From contig JAZNNR010000020.1 of NCBI GenBank assembly GCA_045580325.1, forward strand, positions 1-64,000: a stretch of DNA of 64,000 bases, written 5' to 3'. The translations under genes were made by a program, and so were the position numbers. Shown in pieces: positions 17,596-27,041 of this stretch (position 1 is its first letter; each line of letters opens with the position of its first letter). This stretch comes from SIG672 sp045580325. Its GTDB lineage: Bacteria; Bacillota; Clostridia; Oscillospirales; CAG-272. The notes beneath the pieces were generated by a model. The model had not been told where the DNA came from and ran no database searches. It saw nothing but the letters and a program-made list of their open reading frames with translations.

Positions 17596-20500
17596 ATGCT
17601 TGAGATAATATACTCACGGGAAAGAAAAAACAGCGACAGAGAACTTATCGAACGTATAAGAAAAGACGTTTCCGAGCATAAGAAGGTTACTCTACTCGTG
17701 CCCGAGCAGCAGGTATATAACGCCGAGGTTATGCTCAGCTATAATAATATAATTTCTCCCGAGCTTGAGGTGGTGGGCTTCAGACGCCTTTGTGAGTCTG
17801 TGTTCAGACGCTTCGGCGGACTCAGCTATAATAATATCACAGACGGCGCGCGTCTTATACTTATGTGGAGAACTATCGCTGAAATTTCTCCTATGCTTAA
17901 AGAATATAAAAATATCGCACTTGACGACATTGATATGATAAAGAGTCTTATGGCATCGGTCGGTGAGCTTTCGCTTTACGGTATCTCTCCGAAAACGCTC
18001 GAGGATATCGCGGAGAAGGTGAAGGACAGTAACGAAAAGCTCTCCCGAAGGCTTTATGATATTGCGCTTATCGCGGCAGCAAACAGCGCGCTTCTCAAAA
18101 ACGATTATAACGATCCTGCCGAAGATACGAAAAGAGTGGGCGAGATACTTGAAAGTAACGATTATTTCGGAGAAAGAAGTGTTTATATCGCGCATTTTAT
18201 CTCTTTTACGGTATATGAGAAAAAGATAATTGAAAATATAATAAAAAGGGCAGAGAGTGTTTCTGTTTTTCTCGGTATGGACCGCGCGGATAAGCGCGAC
18301 ATTTTCGAGGGCCTTCGCAAAACCGAGGCGACACTTCTTAAATGCGCGGCATTAAATAACGTGGGCGTTGTCCGCACACAGCTTGAAACGGAAAATACTG
18401 AGGTTTCGGACGATATAGCATACCTCTCGGAAAATATATGGAATTTTTCTGCCGAGAAATATGACCGAGAGTGTAAAAATATTAAGGTTGCAGCTGCCGA
18501 AAGTCTTGAGGACGAGTCAAGATTTGTCGCTGCCGATATTGCGCGAAAGATACGAAAGGGCGGTGTAAGATACCGCGATTTTGCCATTATTTTGCGCAGC
18601 ACGTCCGAGTATGAAGGAGTAATAGATAAGGCACTCAAAAATTACGGCATTCCCTCGTTCATCTCAGCACGAAACGATATAAAGATGCGCCCATCGGTTC
18701 GAATGATACTTCTTGCGCTTAAAATAAAGTCGCATAACTGGCAGACCGAGGACGTTCTCACCTATATGAGATGCGGATACACGGGCATAAGTGTCGATAT
18801 GTGCGACAAAATAGAGGAGTATGCAAATATCTGGAAAATATCGGGAAAAAGATGGTTTGACGAGCATCCTTGGGCGATGCATCCGAGAGGTTTCGGCGCG
18901 ACCTTTACCGATGAGGATAGTGCTCTTCTTGAGGAACTTAATAATTATAGAAGCATTCTCGTTTCTCCGCTTGTGAAATTCTTTGAGATATTTGAGAAAA
19001 AGCCGACTCTGCGCGACGTATCGGCGAAACTGTATAATTTCCTTGAAGAAATATCACTTCGCGAAAAGCTTGAGGTACGCGCAGCTGAGCTAAGAGATAA
19101 AAAGAGAGTTTCCGAGGCGGACGAAACAGTTCAGATATGGAATATACTTATCGACTGTCTTGACAGCCTTGTAAGAGTCGCGGGAGAGATGCCGTCAGAC
19201 TCATCGTCCTATTTAAAGCTCCTTTCGACGTCGCTTGAAATGAGCGACATCGGTAAAATTCCCTCGGGAATTGACGAGGTCATTATAGGTGAGGCAAATT
19301 CTCTCAAGCTGTCTGGAGTAAAACACGTCTATGTCATCGGACTTAACGAGGGCGTTTTTCCCGCCCCTATACGCGAGGACGCTATTCTCGGCGACAGGGA
19401 TAGACGCGACCTTGAGGCCGCAGGAGTAGAGCTTTCGCCCGAAAGCTCGGAGCGTGCAAGAGATGAGATGCTATACTTCTATCTCGCGCTGAGCGTTGCC
19501 GAAAAAGAGCTTGTGATGACATATAACAGCGAGAAAAATATGTCTACCTTCATTTCGTCGGCAATTTCGCTTTTTGACGACCTTGAGGTGATAAAAATTT
19601 CAGAGCTTCCCGATGAGTTTTTCGTGTGGAGCGATATGTCTGCGCTTGAATATTCGATAAGACTCCGCGAGAGCGATGAAGAAAGATCCTGCGAGATAAA
19701 AAAATATCTTGAAGATCGCGGGAATATCGGTTTTTTTGCCGAAAATGATCTCACAAACGGCGAGTATCGCTATACGGGCGATAAAAAGCTTTTCGGGGAG
19801 TATATGGGACTTTCGCAGTCGCGCCTTGAAAGCTACGCGATGTGTCCCTTTGCATATTTCTGTAAATACGTGCTTTCTCTTGCAGAGGCACCGTCAGGTG
19901 ATCCGTCAAGCGCGGATATAGGAAACTTTGTCCACTCATTTCTAGAGCACTTTATAGCAAGGGTCTTTGACGGGGAACAGGTTGTAACAGACGCGCTGCT
20001 TGCAAGCACTCTTGAAGAAACTATGGATATTTGCATACGAGCGCTCGGCGAGGTCGCAAAAGAGCCGAGAATAGAGATGCTCGTGTCAAGACTTAAAGAT
20101 AACCTGTCTATCGTTGTAAAAAGTCTTGCCGATGAATTTGCGCACTCAAAGTTTAAGCCTGCGTTTTTCGAGCTGAAGATCGGAAACGATACTCTCCGTC
20201 CGATCACGGTAGAGCTTCCCGATGGCACGAAGGCAGGTGTTTACGGAGTTATCGACCGCGTTGATACCTATGAGAATGGCGGTAAGGTATATGTAAGAGT
20301 CGTTGATTATAAGACGGGTAAAAAGGTCTTCTCGAGAGCAGATCTTAAATACGGTCTTAATATGCAGATGCTCCTGTATCTTGCATCGCTCTCTCGAACA
20401 ACGGATAAAGAATTTCTTAAAAAGCTCGGTGTAAAAGAGGGTGAAAAGCCGATTCCTGCGGGAATACTCTATTTTTCGACCAAAATGCCCGAAGCCGAGG

Positions 20501-20928
20501 TCGTGTCCGATATGAATATAAATGCAGATGAAATAGAGGATATTACTCTCGGAAAGCTTAAAAGGGTAGGACTTGTTTGCAAGGATATATCGGTCCTTGA
20601 GGCGATGGACCCGACGCTCAGCGGAGTATATATTCCCGTGTCGGTAAAAAAGGACGGCAGTATTTCAAAAAAATCGGAAAATTCGGTCGTTTCTTCCTTT
20701 GACGAGCTTTTTGACGAGATAAATGGTACGGTGTCCGAGCTTGCTTATAAAATGAAGCAGGGCAACGCGGACGCTGTGCCGCTGAAAACAAACAATCAGG
20801 ACGCGTGCAGATACTGCTCTATGGCACCGGTGTGCAGAAGAAAGAGCTACTGCGAGGAGCATAGCGAGATACTCCACGGCGTGCCCGATGACGAATATGA
20901 TTTTGAAGGAGGCAGAGAAAATGGCTGA
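17596..20928 (+). CDS. addB: ATP-dependent helicase/nuclease AddAB, subunit B
   Basis: A 1110-residue AddB. The C-terminal nuclease has 'VRVVDYKTGKK' near residue 900. It also has the four-cysteine [4Fe-4S] pattern split by the nuclease domain: one Cys in 'YAMCPFAYFC' near residue 748 and three in 'ACRYCSMAPVC' near residue 1070. AddAB resects double-strand ends for RecA-dependent repair. The N-terminus begins 'MLEIIYSRERKNSDREL' and lacks the GxxGxGKT P-loop found in Bacillus AddB, so any ATPase activity of this subunit is probably lost. The start follows AAAGGG. It overlaps addA by 8 nt. Confidence 0.93.
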   Translation: MLEIIYSRERKNSDRELIERIRKDVSEHKKVTLLVPEQQVYNAEVMLSYNNIISPELEVVGFRRLCESVFRRFGGLSYNNITDGARLILMWRTIAEISPMLKEYKNIALDDIDMIKSLMASVGELSLYGISPKTLEDIAEKVKDSNEKLSRRLYDIALIAAANSALLKNDYNDPAEDTKRVGEILESNDYFGERSVYIAHFISFTVYEKKIIENIIKRAESVSVFLGMDRADKRDIFEGLRKTEATLLKCAALNNVGVVRTQLETENTEVSDDIAYLSENIWNFSAEKYDRECKNIKVAAAESLEDESRFVAADIARKIRKGGVRYRDFAIILRSTSEYEGVIDKALKNYGIPSFISARNDIKMRPSVRMILLALKIKSHNWQTEDVLTYMRCGYTGISVDMCDKIEEYANIWKISGKRWFDEHPWAMHPRGFGATFTDEDSALLEELNNYRSILVSPLVKFFEIFEKKPTLRDVSAKLYNFLEEISLREKLEVRAAELRDKKRVSEADETVQIWNILIDCLDSLVRVAGEMPSDSSSYLKLLSTSLEMSDIGKIPSGIDEVIIGEANSLKLSGVKHVYVIGLNEGVFPAPIREDAILGDRDRRDLEAAGVELSPESSERARDEMLYFYLALSVAEKELVMTYNSEKNMSTFISSAISLFDDLEVIKISELPDEFFVWSDMSALEYSIRLRESDEERSCEIKKYLEDRGNIGFFAENDLTNGEYRYTGDKKLFGEYMGLSQSRLESYAMCPFAYFCKYVLSLAEAPSGDPSSADIGNFVHSFLEHFIARVFDGEQVVTDALLASTLEETMDICIRALGEVAKEPRIEMLVSRLKDNLSIVVKSLADEFAHSKFKPAFFELKIGNDTLRPITVELPDGTKAGVYGVIDRVDTYENGGKVYVRVVDYKTGKKVFSRADLKYGLNMQMLLYLASLSRTTDKEFLKKLGVKEGEKPIPAGILYFSTKMPEAEVVSDMNINADEIEDITLGKLKRVGLVCKDISVLEAMDPTLSGVYIPVSVKKDGSISKKSENSVVSSFDELFDEINGTVSELAYKMKQGNADAVPLKTNNQDACRYCSMAPVCRRKSYCEEHSEILHGVPDDEYDFEGGRENG

Positions 20929-23900
20929 TAGAGTATGGACAGCCGGACAGAGCGCGGCTATAAATATGCGTGGTAGCGACCTTATTATCTCTGCCGCCGC
21001 AGGCTCGGGTAAAACGGCTGTACTTTGCGAAAGAGTCATACGCTCTCTCCTTGATGAAAAAGAGCCGATAAATATCTCGGATATGCTGATAGTTACCTTT
21101 ACAAAGGCATCTGCCGAGGAGCTTAAAGAAAGAATAGCCAAAGCAATTCGTGAGGAGATCGTTAAGAGCCCCGATAACAGAAGACTTGTCAGACAGCTTG
21201 TGATGATCCAAAATGCCGATATAGGTACGATCCATAGCTTCTGCGGAAATCTTATATCGGCAAATACGGCAGCCCTTTCGCTTATGTCAAACGTGCGGGT
21301 TTCGGACGCTACCGAAAGCGAGGTCATCGCGCGCAAAGCTATGGAAAAGTGTATAAACGATGCTTATGCGCTTGATAGTGAGTTTGCCTATATGGTGAAA
21401 AATTTTGTTTCGCTCAGCGACGCAGCCCTTGCCGATAAGCTCCTTGAAATATATAAGGACACGCAGAGCAGTCCGCGCGGAATCGAGCTGCTTTATGAGT
21501 ATGCGCGCGAATTTTCCGAGATGGACAAGGAAACTTGGAGCAGTAGCCGCTATGCAAAACAGATACTTACCTCTCTTGCCTCGGAGCTTAAATCCTATAT
21601 TTCCACCATTAAAGACGGACTTGACTATATAATAAACGACGAAAAGGTGTATAAGGCAAGAGGCGGTGCATATGAGTACGATATTTCTTATATGACAAAG
21701 CTGTGCCGCGCCGCGAGCGGTACTTGGGACGACCTTATGAACGCTTTGGCGGAAAAATACGATCCGCCCAAATGCACGGCAGTCAGAGGCGGGACGGACA
21801 GTCGGACCGAGGAAATAAGGCAGGAGCGCGACGATGTAAAGGATAGATTAAGAAAGATCAGCTCGGAATACCTGTGGGATACGAGTGCAGTAATTAAGAT
21901 CTGCGAAATAAACGCAAAATTCCTGCCCACGCTTCACAGAACGCTTTCAAGGTTTGAAAAAGCCTTTTCCGAGGAAAAACGCCGCCTTTCGATAGTCGAT
22001 TTTACCGACCTTGAAAGAATGGCGTATAAGCTGCTTGTCGACGACGACGGCAGACCTAGTGAGCTTGCAAGGGAAATTTCAAAAAAATATAAACAGATAT
22101 ATATAGACGAATATCAGGATACCAATGCTTTGCAGGACGGTATTTTCGCTGCCATTTCAAACGCAAATCGCTTTATGGTAGGCGATATTAAGCAGAGTAT
22201 ATATGCTTTTCGCGGCGCAGAACCTTCGATTTTTGCAAGATACAGAGATACGTTTACCGACTGCACACCCGAAAATAAAGACACAGAAGGCGGCAAAAGA
22301 ATATTCCTCTCAAACAATTTCAGATGCGATAAGCCGATAATAGACTTCTCAAACCGCGTTTTTGAAATGCTTTTCAGAAATAACAGCGGCAGAATAGAAT
22401 ATCTTGACGAGGATGCTCTCGTTTTCTCAAAGGAAAATAAGGAAAAATACGAAAAAGTCGAGATATTACTCACCGAAAAGGACAAAGAGTGTACGGGATA
22501 TTCGGAAGCTGTACTGATCGCAAATGAAATAAAGAAGCTTCTTGCGCGCGGTGTAAAGCCGTTCGATATAGCTGTTATGATGAGGTCAATGGGTGAAAAC
22601 GCGCGCGTTTTAAAAAGAGTTTTTGAGCGCGAGGGAATACCGATCGACACTTCGGGTAACGCTGACCTCTTTTCAGTTCCCGAGATACTCTTTATTTTGT
22701 CCCTGCTTAACTGTATAGACAATCCCCACCGCGATATATGGTTTGCTTCTGCCCTCAGCAGTAAGATCTTCGGTATAGAATTTAACGATATTGTCGATAT
22801 CGCCTGCGAAAAATACGAAACACGTATGTCGCTCTACGATAAATTCAGAGCCTATACCGAAGAAAATGACTTCGAAAAGGGCAAGAGATTTTTGTCTTGG
22901 CTGTCGGACGCAAGAGAGAACGCGAGCGGCAAGAAGGTCTTTGAAATAATAGAGGATATTTGCTCGAATTTCGCAGTATCGGCACTTGCAGAGCTTGACA
23001 GGGAAAAGGGCGGCACTACAAAACGCCTTATAGAAACCTTTAAAAATCTTGCAAGAGGATATGAGAGAAGCGCTTTCAGAGGACTTCACAGCTTCCTTGG
23101 CTACGTGGAAGATATGAGAAGCGGTAAAGTGGGCGGAGATGCTCTTAAAATAGAAGGTACGGACAAAAAGGACTGCGTACAGCTACTCACCGTACATCAT
23201 TCAAAAGGTCTTGAATTTGAGTACTGCTTTGTTTCAGGCTGTGCCAAAAACGTAAATAAAAGCGACATCAGAGCGAGCTTCCTCTTTTCAAATTCGTTCG
23301 GCGCAGTTGTAAGAGCGCTTGACCTCGGCGGACAGATAAGATATAATTCGCCGATGTATAAAGCGATGGTAGAATATATCTACGAAATGCAGATAGACGA
23401 GGAAATGCGTATTCTTTACGTTGCGCTCACACGTGCGAGAAAGAAGCTTTTCGTTACGGCAGAGGTTAAGGGAGTGGAGGATACACTAAATAAAGCTCTC
23501 AAAATGCAGAGAAACCCCTCACCCTACGTTTTCAGAGCATCAAGCACGTACATTTTGTGGATACTTGCGGCAATCTATCAAAGAGCGAGCGACGTTGATA
23601 TTTCGATATGTGAAAGTGCGCCATATTACGAGTGGAAAAACGGCAGAGGAGGTGTCAGCCTCAGAAAGCTTGATAAGGAGTGCGAGAAAATAGCTGCTTC
23701 AGACGAAGGCACAGAAATACCCAGTGCAGAAGTCGAGCCCGATGTGCCGAAATCAAAAACACTCGAGCTTGACGAAATACGTGAAAGACTCGAATACTCA
23801 TATCCGTATGAAAAAGAGCTTACGCTTCCCGCAAAAATGTCGGTTTCACGCCTTTTTCCCGAGGTGCTCGACTATGACTATGTCGATCTCGTAAAAAGCG

Positions 23901-24493
23901 AGGAAAGCTTCACCGATATTCCGAAATTTATGTCGGGTGATGCAAGTGTCAAGGTTACGGGAGCTATGCGCGGAACGGCAACCCACACCTTTATGCAGTT
24001 TTGCGATTTTGAAAACGCCGAGAAAAACGGTGTTGAGATCGAGCTTGCGCGTCTTTGCGATAAAAAATTCATCGATCCAAGCCTTGCCAATCTTGTTTAT
24101 ATCGATAAGCTCAAAGAGTTTTTTAGCTCTGAGCTTTACCGCGAGATAAAGGCGGCAAAAAATATCTGGCGCGAAAAAAGATTCAGCCTTATGCTCCCCG
24201 CAAGCGAATTTACGGGCAGAGAAGAGCTAAAAGACTCTCTTTCGGGTGCAAAAATTCTCGTTCAGGGTGTTTTTGACTGTCTTATCGAGCGCGAGGATAA
24301 AACCTTAAAGCTTATTGACTATAAGACCGACTATGTAAGCGGAAATGTCAAGGAGGACGAAAAAATGCTCCGTGAGAGATATTTCACACAGCTCTCCTAC
24401 TATAAAAAGGCATGTGAGCTTATGATGGGACGCCCTGTCAGCGAAGCTGCGGTGTACTCCTTCGGGCTCGGCAGAGAAGTAAGGATAATTTAA
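20921..24493 (+). CDS. addA: ATP-dependent helicase/nuclease AddAB, subunit A
   Basis: A 1190-residue UvrD-like helicase with a C-terminal RecB-type nuclease. The Walker A motif SAAAGSGKT is at residues 24-32, then 'VTFTKASAEELKERI' and the Walker B 'IYIDEYQDTNALQ'. 'VGDIKQSIYAFRGAEP', 'TVHHSKGLEFEYCFV' and 'RILYVALTRARKKL' follow. The nuclease motif is 'LKLIDYKTDYV' near residue 1135. The ATG at 20921 follows GAAGGAGG; an upstream in-frame start inside addB would add 11 residues and is unlikely. AddA supplies the motor and one nuclease of the complex. A strong terminator follows. Confidence 0.96.
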   Translation: MADRVWTAGQSAAINMRGSDLIISAAAGSGKTAVLCERVIRSLLDEKEPINISDMLIVTFTKASAEELKERIAKAIREEIVKSPDNRRLVRQLVMIQNADIGTIHSFCGNLISANTAALSLMSNVRVSDATESEVIARKAMEKCINDAYALDSEFAYMVKNFVSLSDAALADKLLEIYKDTQSSPRGIELLYEYAREFSEMDKETWSSSRYAKQILTSLASELKSYISTIKDGLDYIINDEKVYKARGGAYEYDISYMTKLCRAASGTWDDLMNALAEKYDPPKCTAVRGGTDSRTEEIRQERDDVKDRLRKISSEYLWDTSAVIKICEINAKFLPTLHRTLSRFEKAFSEEKRRLSIVDFTDLERMAYKLLVDDDGRPSELAREISKKYKQIYIDEYQDTNALQDGIFAAISNANRFMVGDIKQSIYAFRGAEPSIFARYRDTFTDCTPENKDTEGGKRIFLSNNFRCDKPIIDFSNRVFEMLFRNNSGRIEYLDEDALVFSKENKEKYEKVEILLTEKDKECTGYSEAVLIANEIKKLLARGVKPFDIAVMMRSMGENARVLKRVFEREGIPIDTSGNADLFSVPEILFILSLLNCIDNPHRDIWFASALSSKIFGIEFNDIVDIACEKYETRMSLYDKFRAYTEENDFEKGKRFLSWLSDARENASGKKVFEIIEDICSNFAVSALAELDREKGGTTKRLIETFKNLARGYERSAFRGLHSFLGYVEDMRSGKVGGDALKIEGTDKKDCVQLLTVHHSKGLEFEYCFVSGCAKNVNKSDIRASFLFSNSFGAVVRALDLGGQIRYNSPMYKAMVEYIYEMQIDEEMRILYVALTRARKKLFVTAEVKGVEDTLNKALKMQRNPSPYVFRASSTYILWILAAIYQRASDVDISICESAPYYEWKNGRGGVSLRKLDKECEKIAASDEGTEIPSAEVEPDVPKSKTLELDEIRERLEYSYPYEKELTLPAKMSVSRLFPEVLDYDYVDLVKSEESFTDIPKFMSGDASVKVTGAMRGTATHTFMQFCDFENAEKNGVEIELARLCDKKFIDPSLANLVYIDKLKEFFSSELYREIKAAKNIWREKRFSLMLPASEFTGREELKDSLSGAKILVQGVFDCLIEREDKTLKLIDYKTDYVSGNVKEDEKMLRERYFTQLSYYKKACELMMGRPVSEAAVYSFGLGREVRII

Positions 24494-24501
24494 CTAATAA
24501 A

Positions 24502-24530
24502 AACGCAGGGATCTTACTCCCTGCGTTTTT
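24502..24530 (+). terminator. addA terminator
   Basis: ACGCAGGGA / TCCCTGCGT stem (9 bp, 6-nt loop) followed by five T. Confidence 0.93.
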
Positions 24531-24582
24531 GGCTATATTATTAAATATAACAAAAAGTTTAAAAATAGCTGTGTTTTTTGCC

Positions 24583-24611
24583 TTGAAAGTTTGCGCTTAA
24601 AATGTTATCAT
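24583..24611 (+). promoter_or_regulatory. dut-maf-nth promoter
   Basis: TTGAAA (24583-24588), 17 bp, TATCAT (24606-24611). Confidence 0.7.
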
Positions 24612-24663
24612 TATTAAAAATGCACTACTTACAGTTTGTATTATCGAAAGGATCTACACTAAA

Positions 24664-25104
24664 ATGACAGACGTTAAAATAAAGATACTTCGCGAAAATA
24701 TTTCGCTTCCCAAATATGCAACAAGCGGCTCGGCGGCATTTGACCTCGTTTGTGCGTCGGAGACTCCTATTCTTATTCCCGCAGGAAAAAGAGCACTTGT
24801 GCCGACAGGTATAGCAATATCCATTCCGACAGGTACGGTGGCAGTTATAAGCGCAAGAAGCGGTCTGTCCGCTAAAAAGGGAATAACTGCGGCAAACGGT
24901 ATCGGGGTAATAGACAGCGACTATCGTGGCGAAATATTCTTCTCTGCGGCTAATATCTCGGACGAGGATTACACCGTCTCTCCCGGTGAAAGAGTTGCTC
25001 AGATGATGATAATGCCCGTGCTCTCGGCGAATTTTATAGTTTGCGACGAGCTTGATGAAACCGAGCGCGGAGCAGGCGGATTCGGTTCTACGGGAAAGAT
25101 ATAG
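24664..25104 (+). CDS. dut: dUTP diphosphatase
   Basis: A 146-residue trimeric dUTPase that hydrolyses dUTP to dUMP, keeping uracil out of DNA and feeding dTMP synthesis. All five motifs can be seen: 'GSAAFDLVC', 'ARSGLSAKKGI', 'GVIDSDYRGEI', 'GERVAQMMIMPV' and the C-terminal 'ERGAGGFGSTGK'. The ATG is 11 nt after AAAGGA, a rather long spacing. It is the first gene of a dut-maf-nth unit with a genome-hygiene theme: dUTP removal, nucleotide pool or septum control, and base excision. Confidence 0.95.
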   Translation: MTDVKIKILRENISLPKYATSGSAAFDLVCASETPILIPAGKRALVPTGIAISIPTGTVAVISARSGLSAKKGITAANGIGVIDSDYRGEIFFSAANISDEDYTVSPGERVAQMMIMPVLSANFIVCDELDETERGAGGFGSTGKI

Positions 25105-25119
25105 TCGGAGGAAAAAATA

Positions 25120-25704
25120 ATGAAGCTTATACTTGCATCGAAAAGTCCAAGACGCCGCGAGATGCTCGACTCTCTCGGCCTTGAATACGAGGCACTTGCG
25201 ACAAGCGTTGACGAATCGTATAAGGGAAAAATTACGCCCTCAAGACTTGTGGAGATACTTTCGCTTCGCAAGGCACAGGCTGTAAAAGCCACCGGCGATG
25301 ATATAGTTATAGCGTCCGATACGGTGGTTGCGCTGGGCAATCGAATATTCGGTAAGCCCTCGGACAGACACGAGGCATATGAGATGATGAAGGCTCTTTC
25401 GGGGACGGTTCATAAGGTGTATAGCGGATACGCGATAGTTTGCGGAGATAAAAAGATAAGCGGCTCGGTCGCTACAAAGGTTAAATTCAGAAGCCTTACC
25501 GACGATGAAATAAACGCCTATATAGATACCGACGAGCCCTATGATAAGGCAGGCGGATACGGTATTCAGGAAAACGGCGGATTTTTCGTCGTAGCTATCA
25601 ACGGAGATTTCAATAACGTCGTCGGAATGCCTCTTTCGACAATAGAAATGGCACTGCGAGAGAATTTCCAAATCTCACTTCTTGATTTCAGAAAGAAAAA
25701 ATAA
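25120..25704 (+). CDS. maf: Maf-family nucleoside triphosphate pyrophosphatase
   Basis: A 194-residue Maf/Ham1-like protein. It opens with the family signature 'LILASKSPRRREMLDSLGL', has 'VIASDTVVALGNRIFGKP', the catalytic 'KPSDRHEAYEMMKALSGTVHKV', and 'EPYDKAGGYGIQ'. Family members hydrolyse dTTP, UTP or modified nucleotides and influence septum formation. The substrate here cannot be told from sequence. The ATG follows TCGGAGG with good spacing, 15 nt after dut. Confidence 0.93.
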   Translation: MKLILASKSPRRREMLDSLGLEYEALATSVDESYKGKITPSRLVEILSLRKAQAVKATGDDIVIASDTVVALGNRIFGKPSDRHEAYEMMKALSGTVHKVYSGYAIVCGDKKISGSVATKVKFRSLTDDEINAYIDTDEPYDKAGGYGIQENGGFFVVAINGDFNNVVGMPLSTIEMALRENFQISLLDFRKKK

Positions 25705-25705
25705 T

Positions 25706-26350
25706 ATGAGTGATAATTTGAAAAAATTTGCTTCGGAGATAGTCGAAATACTCGAAAAAAGATACCCCGAAGCACCCTGCGCGCTCGAGTATAACGGCGA
25801 ACCCTGGAAGCTTCTCGTTATGGCAAGACTTTCGGCACAGTGTACCGACGCAAGAGTTAATATAGTTTGCAGAGAGCTTTTTAAAAAATATCCGACAGCT
25901 AAGGCTCTTGCCGAGGGTGAGCTTTCGGACATAGAAAAAATAGTATATCCGTGCGGACTTTACAGGGTAAAATCCGCTGAAATAAAAGAGGAATGCAGAC
26001 TTCTCACCGAGGTGTACGGAGGTCTTCTCCCCGATGAAATGGACGAGCTTCTGAAATTTCCCGGCGTCGGACGAAAGGTGGCAAATCTTCTGCTCGGAGA
26101 TATTTATAAAAAGCCGGCTATCGTTACCGATACGCACTGCATAAGAATAAGCGGCCGCCTCGGACTTGTTCCTGCGGGCGAAAAAAATCCCGTGAAGGTA
26201 GAAAGAATACTTTCGGGTATGATCGAAAAGGATAAGCAAAGCGATTTTTGCCATAGACTCGTTATGTTCGGGCGCGATATTTGCAGAGCGAAAAATCCGC
26301 TTTGCGATGAGTGTCCGCTTGCAGATCTGTGCAAAAATAAAAAAGCGTGA
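25706..26350 (+). CDS. nth: Endonuclease III (DNA glycosylase/AP lyase)
   Basis: A 214-residue HhH-GPD glycosylase that removes oxidised pyrimidines. The helix-hairpin-helix 'LKFPGVGRKVANLLLGD' (about residues 114-130) precedes the catalytic Asp in 'IVTDTHCIR'. The C-terminus holds the [4Fe-4S] motif C-x6-C-x2-C-x5-C (CRAKNPLCDECPLADLC). The ATG at 25706 lies one base after the maf stop with only a weak purine-rich ribosome site, so translation is probably coupled. An in-frame TTG at 25682 overlapping maf is an alternative start. Confidence 0.94.
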   Translation: MSDNLKKFASEIVEILEKRYPEAPCALEYNGEPWKLLVMARLSAQCTDARVNIVCRELFKKYPTAKALAEGELSDIEKIVYPCGLYRVKSAEIKEECRLLTEVYGGLLPDEMDELLKFPGVGRKVANLLLGDIYKKPAIVTDTHCIRISGRLGLVPAGEKNPVKVERILSGMIEKDKQSDFCHRLVMFGRDICRAKNPLCDECPLADLCKNKKA

Positions 26351-26431
26351 ATTTGCGCGGGATATACGTATTTTTTAGGAAAGTACGGCTTTTATTTAAT
26401 ACATTATTTACACTTTCTTAAAAAGCTTTTA

Positions 26432-26460
26432 TTGTTAAAATCTTTATATAATGTTATAAT
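26432..26460 (+). promoter_or_regulatory. Promoter of the small membrane protein-MORN pair
   Basis: TTGTTA (26432-26437), 17 bp, TATAAT (26455-26460). Confidence 0.75.
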
Positions 26461-26519
26461 GTGTAGCATAATATAAAGTGTTATATCTGCAAATACATAT
26501 ATATAAAATGGGGAATTTT

Positions 26520-27002
26520 ATGGACTGGTTAAGAAATATGTCTGCACTTGAGCTTACCGTATGGAGTATCGCTGTGGGCGCGGTTTTGGCGGTTTTGTTC
26601 ACCTACTATAACCGAACTATCCTCGGCGGTTTTGTTCGTACTCTTATAAACAAAGAAGCTTTGAGCATCGACTCGGCTATTACTCTTGCGCAGGCGGGGT
26701 ATCAAAAAAATGCTTTTGTTAAGCGCGCACTTCTAAAAAGAGATACCTTCAGAAAAATAGTTTTTGAGGTTGACGATGAAATAGTAATAGCTTCGGAGGG
26801 ACACTCCTTTTCGGCGAGAACAAAGCCTATAAACTTAAATACCGCACGCTTCTACGTGGCACAGGAAAACAGGACAATGGCAGAGCTTCGTTATGATAAT
26901 CAAGGCGCGAATATATTTGGTGTTATCACCTCGGTTATCGTCATTTTTGCGCTTGCGTATGTCGTTACTCTTATCTTCCCGTACCTTGTAGGCGCATTTT
27001 AA
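26520..27002 (+). CDS. Two-TM protein of unknown function
   Basis: A 160-residue protein not recognised. There is a membrane segment near the N-terminus (about residues 11-28) and a second at the C-terminal end (about 135-157). Between them lies a soluble region of about 100 residues with an 'ITLAQAGYQKNAFVKRALLKRDTFRK' helix and a beta-rich stretch. The ATG at 26520 follows GGGGAA; an in-frame ATG 12 nt upstream lacks a ribosome site. It lies 39 nt upstream of a membrane-anchored MORN protein under the same promoter. A joint envelope role is possible, but only from context. Confidence 0.7.
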   Translation: MDWLRNMSALELTVWSIAVGAVLAVLFTYYNRTILGGFVRTLINKEALSIDSAITLAQAGYQKNAFVKRALLKRDTFRKIVFEVDDEIVIASEGHSFSARTKPINLNTARFYVAQENRTMAELRYDNQGANIFGVITSVIVIFALAYVVTLIFPYLVGAF

Positions 27003-27041
27003 GATTTGACCTAGAATTCAACTTGGAAGTGAGGATTTATT

